This document shows positions 17,090 through 24,169 of a stretch of DNA of 64,000 bases, piece after piece; within the stretch, counting starts at the first letter, position 1, and the number at the start of each line of letters is the position of its first letter. The notes under the pieces are model-generated. The model was not told the origin of the DNA. It worked only from the letters and a program-made list of their open reading frames with translations, and ran no database searches. The translations under genes were made by a program, and so were the position numbers. This DNA comes from CAIZGX01 sp046048875 (GTDB lineage: Bacteria; Bacteroidota; Bacteroidia; Flavobacteriales_D; Sanyastnellaceae), in NCBI GenBank assembly GCA_046048875.1, contig JBJOFG010000013.1:1-64000 (forward strand). The letters are read 5' to 3'.

Positions 17090-19101
17090 CGAGGTTCTGT
17101 GTTTTTGACATAAATGTTATTCATGTATATGGAATGGGGCATGCTAATACATGAAATGAAAATGAAGAATACTCCCCACGTATTCGAGGAGTTCATTAAA
17201 TAAGATGGTGAAAACGTGTAAGAATGATTTTCAGCCAGAAAGAATAGAACTAAGATGATCCAGGCACCTAATTGAAAGGGAAGAGATTTCATCCAGACTG
17301 CTTTGCTTTTCATTTCAAGATAATTAGTAAGATGTTTCCAACTGATGAGGCTGTGTTGACCAATGAAGTAAATTCCAAACGCCAATATTAACGGTAATTG
17401 GCTTGTGAGTAAAATCCAGACTAAAGTAAGAAGCATATTTTTTTTCTTTTTCAAAATAGCATAAACAAACCAGGGTGCTAGAAATATAGGACCAATGCTG
17501 AACGGAATCATCAGGCTGCTCATTGAAGCGAGTATCTCATTTGTTTCCGGAAGATGTGTTCCCAAAATGAATAAAAGGACGCATAGTCCCCAAAGCATTG
17601 ATTTATTTTGATTTAGTTCCCAACTTTTAATATCTGCTTGTCCAAAATGAAATGCTGAAAAAATCAGGAAAGCTAAAAGAGTTGCATTTGGAAAGATGAA
17701 CCAAAGGACTCCCATGACCGTCATTAGTCCGAGGTAGGTTAAAATAAATTTGGGGGTTATTTGAGTGTTCAATCCTTTTGAACTTATCAGATGATCGACT
17801 GCTCCATGAGGTAATCCAACAGCTATCATTCCCACGAGTAATACGCTATAGCCAATAATGGATTGGACGAATGGATGCGAGTTCAAACCAATTAAAAGAA
17901 GCGTTAGAAGCAGCAAGCAAAACGTCCGGAAGAAAGGATTTAAAGTCACACGAATCAAAAGAGCTCGAAGGAAAGTACCGATCGGTAATTTTTTGAAAAT
18001 TCCGATTTCCTCTCGTAAGGTTGTTTTTTCGTCAAGAAAGTTGAGTATGGTATTCGTGTTAACTCTCGCAAAAAGTTGTGTGAATATTTTTTTTCCTTGG
18101 GAAGGCCACCTCATAAGTATGATCAGCAAAAGCGCATCGTAAAATGCAAATCTTCCGGAGGTAGCTTCTTTATGATAGATGTTGTTGAGTCGAGTAGGCT
18201 TCCTCTCTTCGTAAAGTCGAACAATTTTTTTCGCTTGACTGTGCATCGTTTTGAGCGCATAGCCCGTGCTTGGCTTCACGCAATAGTTGCGCGCGCCGAG
18301 TTGTGTGAATGACTTGTTTTTCTGGAAATCCAGATTGCAATTGCTCATGGGTATGCACCCTTGCTCAACGGAAATCTTTTCAAACTCGCCTAGGTGCTCG
18401 GTTATGTATGCGTTTAGAGTTTGTTCAGCTTCATCTTCAGTTATTGTATTTTCTCCAAATCGAGTGAATTCAATTAAAGCTGTATTGGATGATAGAGGGA
18501 GGAGATATACAAATTGAGTGAAATTGTTTTGGTCAATTTCAAAGTCCATCATTTTGAAGGAATTTGTATTGACAATTTCTTTATGAAGTTTCACTTCCCA
18601 GCCAATGAAACTTTGAAATATCAGGGTTTCATGTTGCTCTGTTTTTTGAAAAGATGGAGTTCTGGAGTCCAGAATATTTGAGCTGTAATATTTCTGATCA
18701 TCAATTTGAATAAACTCACCTTCAGTGTCTATAGAAATTGATGAGACTTCAGGAAATAGATATTGAATATTTTCAGTCGCAGTAATTTCTTTAATGTGGT
18801 TTTGAATATTTCTGTTTGAAATATGATAATACCGCAATGGGTTTAGTTCTTCGGCTTTATTTTGATTAATCTCTATTTCCGTCCATGTATGTTCAATAAG
18901 GTGATTGAGGTCAGTAACGATTGAATCTTCAGGATTGGCCCAGAAACAGAAGTTTTTGTTTTTACTCGAACCTTTAAAGGGTTCGACAATTAAAATCTGA
19001 CTTGAATGAAGGAGTTTTTTCTTTTTCAATTCAATGAGAACAAGGCCAGATGAGGCACCATTTCCAAGCAATATGAAATCAAATTTATTTATGGTTTTCA
19101 T
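17086..19101 (-). CDS. Fused lycopene beta-cyclase and Blh-type beta-carotene 15,15'-dioxygenase
   Basis: A 671-residue two-domain protein. Residues 1 to about 380 resemble CrtY lycopene cyclase: a flavin/NAD-binding strand with LLGNGASSG (11-19), the FCFWANPED segment (51-59), and a C-terminal KPSTGYALKTMHSQA (276-290) typical of CrtY. Residues about 390-665 are a polytopic Brp/Blh domain with conserved histidines in GLPHGAVDH (432 and 437), SAFHFG (485), GQHSLISWKH (583, 590) and SMPHS (656), the expected iron ligands. Together these would turn lycopene into beta-carotene and cleave it to retinal, the chromophore of the rhodopsin encoded just upstream. I chose the ATG at 19101. The longer 686-codon reading starts inside the terminator region. 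Confidence 0.9.
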   Translation of the reverse strand: MKTINKFDFILLGNGASSGLVLIELKKKKLLHSSQILIVEPFKGSSKNKNFCFWANPEDSIVTDLNHLIEHTWTEIEINQNKAEELNPLRYYHISNRNIQNHIKEITATENIQYLFPEVSSISIDTEGEFIQIDDQKYYSSNILDSRTPSFQKTEQHETLIFQSFIGWEVKLHKEIVNTNSFKMMDFEIDQNNFTQFVYLLPLSSNTALIEFTRFGENTITEDEAEQTLNAYITEHLGEFEKISVEQGCIPMSNCNLDFQKNKSFTQLGARNYCVKPSTGYALKTMHSQAKKIVRLYEERKPTRLNNIYHKEATSGRFAFYDALLLIILMRWPSQGKKIFTQLFARVNTNTILNFLDEKTTLREEIGIFKKLPIGTFLRALLIRVTLNPFFRTFCLLLLTLLLIGLNSHPFVQSIIGYSVLLVGMIAVGLPHGAVDHLISSKGLNTQITPKFILTYLGLMTVMGVLWFIFPNATLLAFLIFSAFHFGQADIKSWELNQNKSMLWGLCVLLFILGTHLPETNEILASMSSLMIPFSIGPIFLAPWFVYAILKKKKNMLLTLVWILLTSQLPLILAFGIYFIGQHSLISWKHLTNYLEMKSKAVWMKSLPFQLGAWIILVLFFLAENHSYTFSPSYLMNSSNTWGVFFIFISCISMPHSIYMNNIYVKNTEPR

Positions 19102-19136
19102 TGTCAAGAAAAGTTCAATGTTTTCATTTTGTGATG

Positions 19137-19177
19137 AAAAAAACAAAGGCGTAAGTTCTTATCACTTACGCCTTTGT
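19137..19177 (-). terminator. Strong terminator between proteorhodopsin and crtY-blh
   Basis: A perfect 14-bp stem (19143-19156 with 19164-19177) with a 7-nt loop. Read on the minus strand it is followed by a run of seven T (19142 down to about 19136), so it terminates transcripts coming from the rhodopsin gene. The crtY-blh start codon lies only about 35 nt further on. Confidence 0.93.
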
Positions 19178-19206
19178 GCATTCTATTTTACGTAGAATAG
19201 ATTTAT

Positions 19207-19932
19207 TTAGTCTTCTTTACGCGACAACGCATAAATAACTAAACCAAATCCGATTTTGTTGATGGCATCAGCGATGTTGTAAACGATGTCCATAGCATGC
19301 AAAGCAGCCTTTGGATCTTCAACCAACTTAATTCCGAATAATCCACCTGGAGTTCCTAAAATGTAACCTAGTGGGTAGATAGCCCATCCTACCAAAACGA
19401 ACCAAGCAAGGATACGTGTTGCTTTTGCAACTTGTGGTCCTGCAGTTTGAGCAAGTTTCGCAACTTCACCAAACCAAATTAAGTAAGCTATGTAGAAATA
19501 CGCCGCTCCTGAAAGAACACCCCAAAGAACACTTCCGTCTCTGTCTAATACTTCTCCGATGTAACCAGTGATTAACATTACCAAAGAAGCGAAGATTAAC
19601 TTCCACAACAATGCGATTTTAGCTCCTGCCTTCTTCGTGATTAAGTAAAACTCAACACACATCAATGGAACAGTCAGAATCCAGTCAACATATCGAAAGA
19701 ATGTTGGTGATTCACCTGTCTCCAAGTTATAACCTCTCATGTAGTAGTAGTGCACTGCTGCAATGAAGGTGATAAGACCTGAAACTAGAACAGACGTTCT
19801 CCACTTAGAAGAAGTGTTGTTCAATTCGAAAAAGAAAAATACTGAAGCGGCCATCATAGCCATCGTTCCGATGAAGAACGTAAATGCAACATAATTGTCG
19901 CTCGCAATTGTACCCATGTGTTCCATAGACAT
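19207..19932 (-). CDS. Proteorhodopsin, light-driven proton pump
   Basis: A 241-residue seven-helix microbial rhodopsin that pumps protons outward when retinal absorbs light. The helix C motif is intact: Asp83 (proton acceptor), Thr87 and Glu94 (proton donor) in RYVDWILTVPLMCVEF, the DTE pattern of proton pumps and not the NDQ pattern of sodium pumps or the NTQ pattern of chloride pumps. His61 forms the usual pair with Asp83, and Lys226 in ADAINKIGFG binds retinal. Met91 sits at the spectral tuning site, the residue of green-absorbing Bacteroidota rhodopsins. No signal peptide is present. A strong terminator follows. Upstream is a 33-codon leader ORF. Confidence 0.98.
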   Translation of the reverse strand: MSMEHMGTIASDNYVAFTFFIGTMAMMAASVFFFFELNNTSSKWRTSVLVSGLITFIAAVHYYYMRGYNLETGESPTFFRYVDWILTVPLMCVEFYLITKKAGAKIALLWKLIFASLVMLITGYIGEVLDRDGSVLWGVLSGAAYFYIAYLIWFGEVAKLAQTAGPQVAKATRILAWFVLVGWAIYPLGYILGTPGGLFGIKLVEDPKAALHAMDIVYNIADAINKIGFGLVIYALSRKED

Positions 19933-19938
19933 TTTTAG

Positions 19939-20040
19939 TTAGGTTTTCTTACTCTTAAGGATTTTCAGATTCTCCGCGTTGATTATTGTGGTTTCTGCCT
20001 CCACACTGATTAAAAACCATCTTGTTTCGTGTTTGTTCAT
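19939..20040 (-). CDS. Possible 33-codon leader ORF of the proteorhodopsin gene
   Basis: On the minus strand an ATG at 20040 opens a 33-codon frame that closes at 19939, only 6 nt before the rhodopsin ATG. The ATG is preceded by an A-rich stretch (attaaacaaaa) like those before real genes in this window. The peptide starts MNKHETRWFLISV, ends in a Lys-rich tail, and has no hydrophobic span. It could couple translation into the rhodopsin gene, act as a regulatory leader, or be chance. Nothing else supports it from this sequence alone. Confidence 0.3.
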   Translation of the reverse strand: MNKHETRWFLISVEAETTIINAENLKILKSKKT

Positions 20041-20079
20041 TTTTGTTTAATATTTTATTAAAAAAGTTAAACACCCCTT

Positions 20080-21225
20080 GTGGAATGGGCGAACAAAGAG
20101 ACTTCAATTGTTGTTGTTAACTTAAATTTTTTCAATTTGAAGCCATTAAGCACACGTTTACAAGATGTTTTGACTCAACTCGGGCAAGTAGACCCTGTTC
20201 GATACGGTAAAACAAGGAATTACATCAATGGCGACGTAACCTATTTGTCGCCATACATCTCACGAGGCCTTATCAGCACGCAGTTTATTGCGAATTATTT
20301 TTTTAAAAAGGGCTACGCCATAAACGAAATGGAGAGTTTTCTTCAGGAGTTAGTTTGGCGAGACTACTGGCAACAAATCTGGATTCAAAGAGGTGAAGGA
20401 ATTAATGAAGATATACGACAGCCGCAGCCCAGAGCCGAAAGAGATGGAATTCCCTCTTCGATTATTCAACACAAAACAGGCATTGATGCCATCGATAAGT
20501 CCATTCGAGATTTTTACAACTCGGGCTATTTGCACAATCACCTTCGAATGTACATTGCTTCTCTGGCAACGAATGTGGGAAGATGCGCATGGATTGAGCC
20601 GGCCAAATGGATGTATTATCATTTGTTAGACGCAGATTGGGCAAGCAATGCACTCAGCTGGCAATGGGTATGCGGAGCGAAAAGCAATAAGCTGTATTTC
20701 GCTAATCAAGAAAACATCAATAAGTATAGCGAGACTTTTCAGTCAGGAACCTTTTTGGATATTTCTTACGAAGAGATTGAAGCAATGGGAATTCCTGAAC
20801 AGTTGATGGAATTGGATAAGTTCGAATTGAAAACAAAACTACCTGAAACAGATTTCCCAATCATTCAGGAGGGTGAAACGTGCTTTATTTATAACTTTTA
20901 TAATCTTGATCCGATTTGGCGAAAGGACGACAAAGGTGTTCGAATTCTTTTGCTAGAACCTTCGGTGTTTGAAAAATATCCTGTTTCTGAAAAGAGTATT
21001 CAGTTTTGCATGGACCTGGCGAAAGAGAACATTCCGAATATTCAAATATTCACAGGTGAATTTTCGGATTTAAAAAACGCTCTCAATGTGACTTTCGTTT
21101 TTAAAGAACATCCGCTGAACAAGTATGAAGGTATTCAAGACGAAAGAGATTGGATGTCTACAGTTAAAGGAGAATACGGATCTTTCTTTTCGTTTTGGAA
21201 AAAAGTAAAAAAGGAATTGGTATGA
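20080..21225 (+). CDS. Photolyase/cryptochrome-like FAD-binding protein
   Basis: A 381-residue protein dominated by the helical FAD-binding domain of photolyases (about residues 30-245). Motifs include RYGKTRNYINGDVTYLSPYI (41-60), LQELVWRDYW (88-97), GYLHNHLRMYIASLATN (149-165) and HLLDADWASNALSWQWVCG (181-199), equivalent to the flavin and lesion-contact segments of DNA photolyases. The canonical N-terminal antenna domain is absent; an alpha/beta-like segment follows at 265-370. It would repair UV dimers or sense blue light. It is divergent from proteorhodopsin and overlaps the DUF2256 gene by 4 nt (ATGA). Start is uncertain: GTG at 20080 or TTG at 20137 (codon 20), with no ATG close by. 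Confidence 0.88.
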   Translation: MEWANKETSIVVVNLNFFNLKPLSTRLQDVLTQLGQVDPVRYGKTRNYINGDVTYLSPYISRGLISTQFIANYFFKKGYAINEMESFLQELVWRDYWQQIWIQRGEGINEDIRQPQPRAERDGIPSSIIQHKTGIDAIDKSIRDFYNSGYLHNHLRMYIASLATNVGRCAWIEPAKWMYYHLLDADWASNALSWQWVCGAKSNKLYFANQENINKYSETFQSGTFLDISYEEIEAMGIPEQLMELDKFELKTKLPETDFPIIQEGETCFIYNFYNLDPIWRKDDKGVRILLLEPSVFEKYPVSEKSIQFCMDLAKENIPNIQIFTGEFSDLKNALNVTFVFKEHPLNKYEGIQDERDWMSTVKGEYGSFFSFWKKVKKELV

Positions 21226-21353
21226 AGAAGAGTCATTTGCCGTCTAAAATCTGTGTGGTCTGCAATCTTCCTTTTAATTGGCGAAAGAAATGGGAGAAGA
21301 ATTGGGAGGAGGTCAAGTATTGCAGCGAACGTTGCAGAAGATCGAAAGGTTAA
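21222..21353 (+). CDS. DUF2256 zinc-ribbon-like mini-protein
   Basis: A 43-residue protein that is too short for usual ORF cut-offs. It begins in the ATGA overlap with the photolyase-like gene and ends at 21353. Its sequence has four cysteines arranged as CVVC...CSERC with the PFNWRKKWEKNW block between them, the hallmark of DUF2256, which looks like a small zinc ribbon. DUF2256 genes are commonly found next to photolyase/cryptochrome genes, so a shared role in light-related repair is likely though not proved. It overlaps the 3' end of the convergent amidoligase-like gene by 4 nt. Confidence 0.93.
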   Translation: MKKSHLPSKICVVCNLPFNWRKKWEKNWEEVKYCSERCRRSKG

Positions 21354-22828
21354 TCGAGCGCTTCTAACTGCTTCATGTGTTGTTCCACTTGGTGCTCGTT
21401 GAAATTATCCCATCGAGGCGCAACATCTGATTTTTCAAAAAGAAAGGCTTGAAGGTACTCTCCATTTTCGTTGTGGAGATTGTGAAAGACTTGTAATATT
21501 TCAAAGAAGAATTCGTCCAGGCGATTCAATTTTAAAATTGAATCGCTATGGCTTGCTGGAATTTGAAACACATTCAGAATTTCATTTTTTTCTTCTACAT
21601 TCATCTCAGATTTGAAACCTTGAGTGAGTGTTTTGAAGACAAGGTTGTTCCAAATGATATGATTCGAAGCCCATTGAACTTCGTCAATGTGTTGGGCGTG
21701 TTCCGAGATAAGCACAATCGCATGAAGCACTTCGGGTAAATACTCCGTTGGAAACTCGTCGAAGCTTCTGAATTCGTATCCGCTTTGATATAATTTTTCA
21801 CGATTGAAATCCAATCCAACATCGTTGAGCAATTCGTAACTCAATTCAGATTCAATGCGGTCTCTCCACCAAATATTTTCCTCTTTTTTGAATGTTAAGA
21901 TCTTGCGGAATTCTTCTACAGGATAGGTAAGAACCTTTCCTTTCGGCATTGACTTGTGATAGGTTCCAACGCCGGTGTATCTCGACATGGCGTTGCGCAT
22001 AGAGCCGCCAGCGAATTTTTCATCCATTCCGAATTTATCGCTGATCACTGACATGATATCAGGACTTCCTAAAGTTGCAATGAACAACGGCTCGAACCAC
22101 TGAAGCAAATAAATGGCTTTGTGATGTACCAGGTCGAATGCCGCGTAGTCAACAATTCTGCTGTCCTCGGTTAATGTTGGAAGTGTAATGTGGAAGTGAA
22201 AAGTTCCGTTGTTGAAGAGTACTAAATTCTTTTGGTTCGACATGAACATGTTAATGCCGATGTTGTATTCGGGATATGTTAATGGACCCGGAAGAATCTT
22301 CGCTTCGTTTAGTTTTTCTAGGAAGAGTTTCTTCGTAGCTTTCAACTCATTGAAAGATTCTTCAATGGTTCTGTTTTCATAATATTTCGTCACAAACTCA
22401 ATGGTATCACCGTCGAAAATAATAGATCCCATGGGATTGTTCTTTTGCGTGAGCATGCTTTGAATTTGATGCGGCTGCTTTTCAAGAAATAATTCTAAAA
22501 TTGATTTCCCAGCATAATTTGGATTATCGAGTAGAGGCGGCGCAGACTGAATGGTCTTGTGCTGAAAATGGACGTCAAGTTTTTCCAGCGAGTGACTGTT
22601 CATCATTCGGCTAACAAGATAATTCTTGCTTGAATCAAACGCGCGAGCCAAAACCTTTTCCAAACAGCCTTCCTTATAACATTTCAAGTAATCGAGACTG
22701 TAGCGTTCGCGTCCCATTTTTTCTTGAATGAATTGTCCGGAAACCACCAACGATTCTTCGAATTGAAGGTAGGTTTCGTTTTCTAACCCAATGCCCCAGA
22801 GATGTTTTTTGATTGGGTTGTTTTTCAT
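21350..22828 (-). CDS. Putative amidoligase (glutamate-cysteine-ligase-like fold)
   Basis: A 492-residue cytosolic protein I do not recognise with certainty. Several features fit the GCS/amidoligase fold that joins a carboxylate to an amine using ATP: an N-terminal WGIGLENETYLQF strand (11-23) equivalent to the GxExE metal/ATP motif, a central GTFHFHITLP strand (208-217) with two His, a RYTGVGTYHKSMPKG loop (283-297), and GYEFRSFDEFP (350-360), which matches the terminal E-x-R-x-x-D strand of GCS-like enzymes. It follows the papain-like gene by 72 nt on the same strand. Amidoligases are often encoded beside peptidases that act on the same peptide-like product. Substrate unknown. Confidence 0.6.
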   Translation of the reverse strand: MKNNPIKKHLWGIGLENETYLQFEESLVVSGQFIQEKMGRERYSLDYLKCYKEGCLEKVLARAFDSSKNYLVSRMMNSHSLEKLDVHFQHKTIQSAPPLLDNPNYAGKSILELFLEKQPHQIQSMLTQKNNPMGSIIFDGDTIEFVTKYYENRTIEESFNELKATKKLFLEKLNEAKILPGPLTYPEYNIGINMFMSNQKNLVLFNNGTFHFHITLPTLTEDSRIVDYAAFDLVHHKAIYLLQWFEPLFIATLGSPDIMSVISDKFGMDEKFAGGSMRNAMSRYTGVGTYHKSMPKGKVLTYPVEEFRKILTFKKEENIWWRDRIESELSYELLNDVGLDFNREKLYQSGYEFRSFDEFPTEYLPEVLHAIVLISEHAQHIDEVQWASNHIIWNNLVFKTLTQGFKSEMNVEEKNEILNVFQIPASHSDSILKLNRLDEFFFEILQVFHNLHNENGEYLQAFLFEKSDVAPRWDNFNEHQVEQHMKQLEALD

Positions 22829-22900
22829 TCTTGTTGAATCTTGTTGATAATGTTAATGGGAAATAAATTATTGAAATAGGGAAGGTGTATGCTTCGGTTT

Positions 22901-23572
22901 TTATTCGTGATAGTAAAGAACGAAGGAAGAATATCTTTGGTGGTTCCACCAATCTCTTCGTTTGCGTGCGAAATAATTGTAGTTCAATTTTCCGGCTTGT
23001 GATTGCAAAGGGTAAATCACTTCTCCGTTTTCGCGAAAGGCTTTTTTCTTTTCCGTTTCAGGAACTATGGGGACAATGTGTCCAGATAGTCCAACGGTTT
23101 TTCTTTTCGCGCAGATGATTCCTATGCCACCTTCGTCTGTTACACGTTGTTGAATTTCAGTGAGGCTTTTCATTTTTTTCCAGCCAAAATCAGCTCCCCA
23201 TTTTCCGAACCAGTCGTGAATGGCGCTTGAATAAATGGGCATGACGGTTTTTTCAAATTCAGCTTGAACGTCTTCGCCTTTTTGAAGTTTTGCTATTGAT
23301 TCATCTGTCCACCAAACGGTTGGCAGATACACTTTCGCGAAGTAACAATAGTCAAACGAATAAACATTGCAATAGGTGTCTTCAGGAGTGCGCTGGTAGC
23401 GGGTGCTGTGCTTGACATCTAGTTTCTTAATGAGCTTATGAAGACTTCTGCGTTTCGACTCCGACGATTTTAGATTTCTATACGGAATGGTTTCATCTTC
23501 CATCGGATGAAACTTATCGTCGTACGAGTCGAGGTTTGAATTCGGGCTTGAATTGAGTATTGCGGGCTTCAT
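22901..23572 (-). CDS. Putative papain-like (NlpC/P60-type) cysteine peptidase or amidase
   Basis: A 223-residue protein with no signal peptide. A candidate catalytic cysteine sits at the start of a helix in DTYCNVYSFDYCYF (Cys68), followed about 95 residues later by His165 in a GLSGHIVPIVPE strand with Glu172 downstream, and a PLQSQAG turn (188-194). A Cys-helix followed by a G-H-strand and a third polar residue is the topology of NlpC/P60 and CHAP-type enzymes that hydrolyse or form amide bonds. The first 60 residues are charged and look unrelated. It is the first gene of a pair with the amidoligase-like gene. Assignment is by pattern only. Confidence 0.5.
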   Translation of the reverse strand: MKPAILNSSPNSNLDSYDDKFHPMEDETIPYRNLKSSESKRRSLHKLIKKLDVKHSTRYQRTPEDTYCNVYSFDYCYFAKVYLPTVWWTDESIAKLQKGEDVQAEFEKTVMPIYSSAIHDWFGKWGADFGWKKMKSLTEIQQRVTDEGGIGIICAKRKTVGLSGHIVPIVPETEKKKAFRENGEVIYPLQSQAGKLNYNYFARKRRDWWNHQRYSSFVLYYHE

Positions 23573-23586
23573 TGTATTTGGTGAAG

Positions 23587-24051
23587 TTAGAAAGGACCTG
23601 CGAGGATTGCAAGCAGGAATTCAGGAATTTGTCCGTCAAGGGTGTATATACAATCGAAGTAACTTGTTGAGTTGCCACGATAGACTTTTAAATGGTCGAA
23701 GGTTGAGATACAATCGAAATAACTTGTTGAATTTCCTCGGTAAACTTTGCCGCCATTGATCGTAAATAAACAATCGAAATAGCTGGTGGAATTTCCGTTG
23801 AAAATTTTATTATCGTCGAAGGTATAGAGGCAATCGAAGTAGCTCGTTGAATTGCCTTTGTAAATTTTATTCTCTTTAATGGTTAACACGCAATCGAAGT
23901 AGCTCGTCGAATTTTCACGATAAACCTTGTCTTCTTTGATGGTATACACACAATCGAAATAACTCGTTGAATTCCCTTTGTATATTTTCGTTTGAGCGAA
24001 AAGGCCCAAAGCCACTACCAATAGCGGTAAAAGAGATATTATCTTTTTCAT
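23587..24051 (-). CDS. Exported protein of six 20-residue repeats
   Basis: A 154-residue protein: a signal peptide (1-20, ending LFAQ), six almost identical 20-residue repeats (22-141), then a short hydrophobic tail (IPEFLLAILAGPF). Each repeat has the core NSTSYFDC followed by a xxT turn and a final K-[IV]-[YF] strand, so each probably forms a beta hairpin, giving a small beta-flower or solenoid. One cysteine per repeat at the same position could be lined up on one face. Function is unknown. The repeats are also near-perfect at DNA level (60-bp period, 23629-23988), suggesting recent duplication. It ends 14 nt before the peptidase gene and may share its mRNA. Confidence 0.85.
   Translation of the reverse strand: MKKIISLLPLLVVALGLFAQTKIYKGNSTSYFDCVYTIKEDKVYRENSTSYFDCVLTIKENKIYKGNSTSYFDCLYTFDDNKIFNGNSTSYFDCLFTINGGKVYRGNSTSYFDCISTFDHLKVYRGNSTSYFDCIYTLDGQIPEFLLAILAGPF
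23629..23988 (-). repeat. 60-bp tandem coding repeat, six copies
   Basis: The DNA of the repeat protein shows a 60-bp period with a constant core (caatcgaa[ag]ta[ag]ct[tc]gttga on the plus strand). Differences are mostly in third codon positions or in the variable part of the repeat. Confidence 0.9.
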
Positions 24052-24080
24052 TTTGATAATTTTCGAAACGAATTTCTATA

Positions 24081-24160
24081 AACGCAGTTTCCACAACGAA
24101 GTTCCTCCCGATAGCTATCGGGAAACGCAGTTCAAATTACGCAGTATGAACAACGCAGTT
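24081..24160. repeat. Mini-hairpin array A
   Basis: Between the repeat-protein gene and the transketolase gene lies a chain of tiny inverted repeats with 3-nt loops: AACgcaGTT, AACgaaGTT, AACgcaGTT, TACgcaGTA and AACgcaGTT, joined by short AT-rich linkers. Embedded is an 18-bp perfect palindrome, tcccgatagctatcggga (24106-24123), also found at 36367-36384. Confidence 0.75.
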
Positions 24161-24169
24161 CCCTCGTTC

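Noticed and set aside
19207..19932. Sodium- or chloride-pumping rhodopsin
   Set aside because: Helix C carries Asp83, Thr87 and Glu94 (DTE), not the NDQ or NTQ residues of those pumps.
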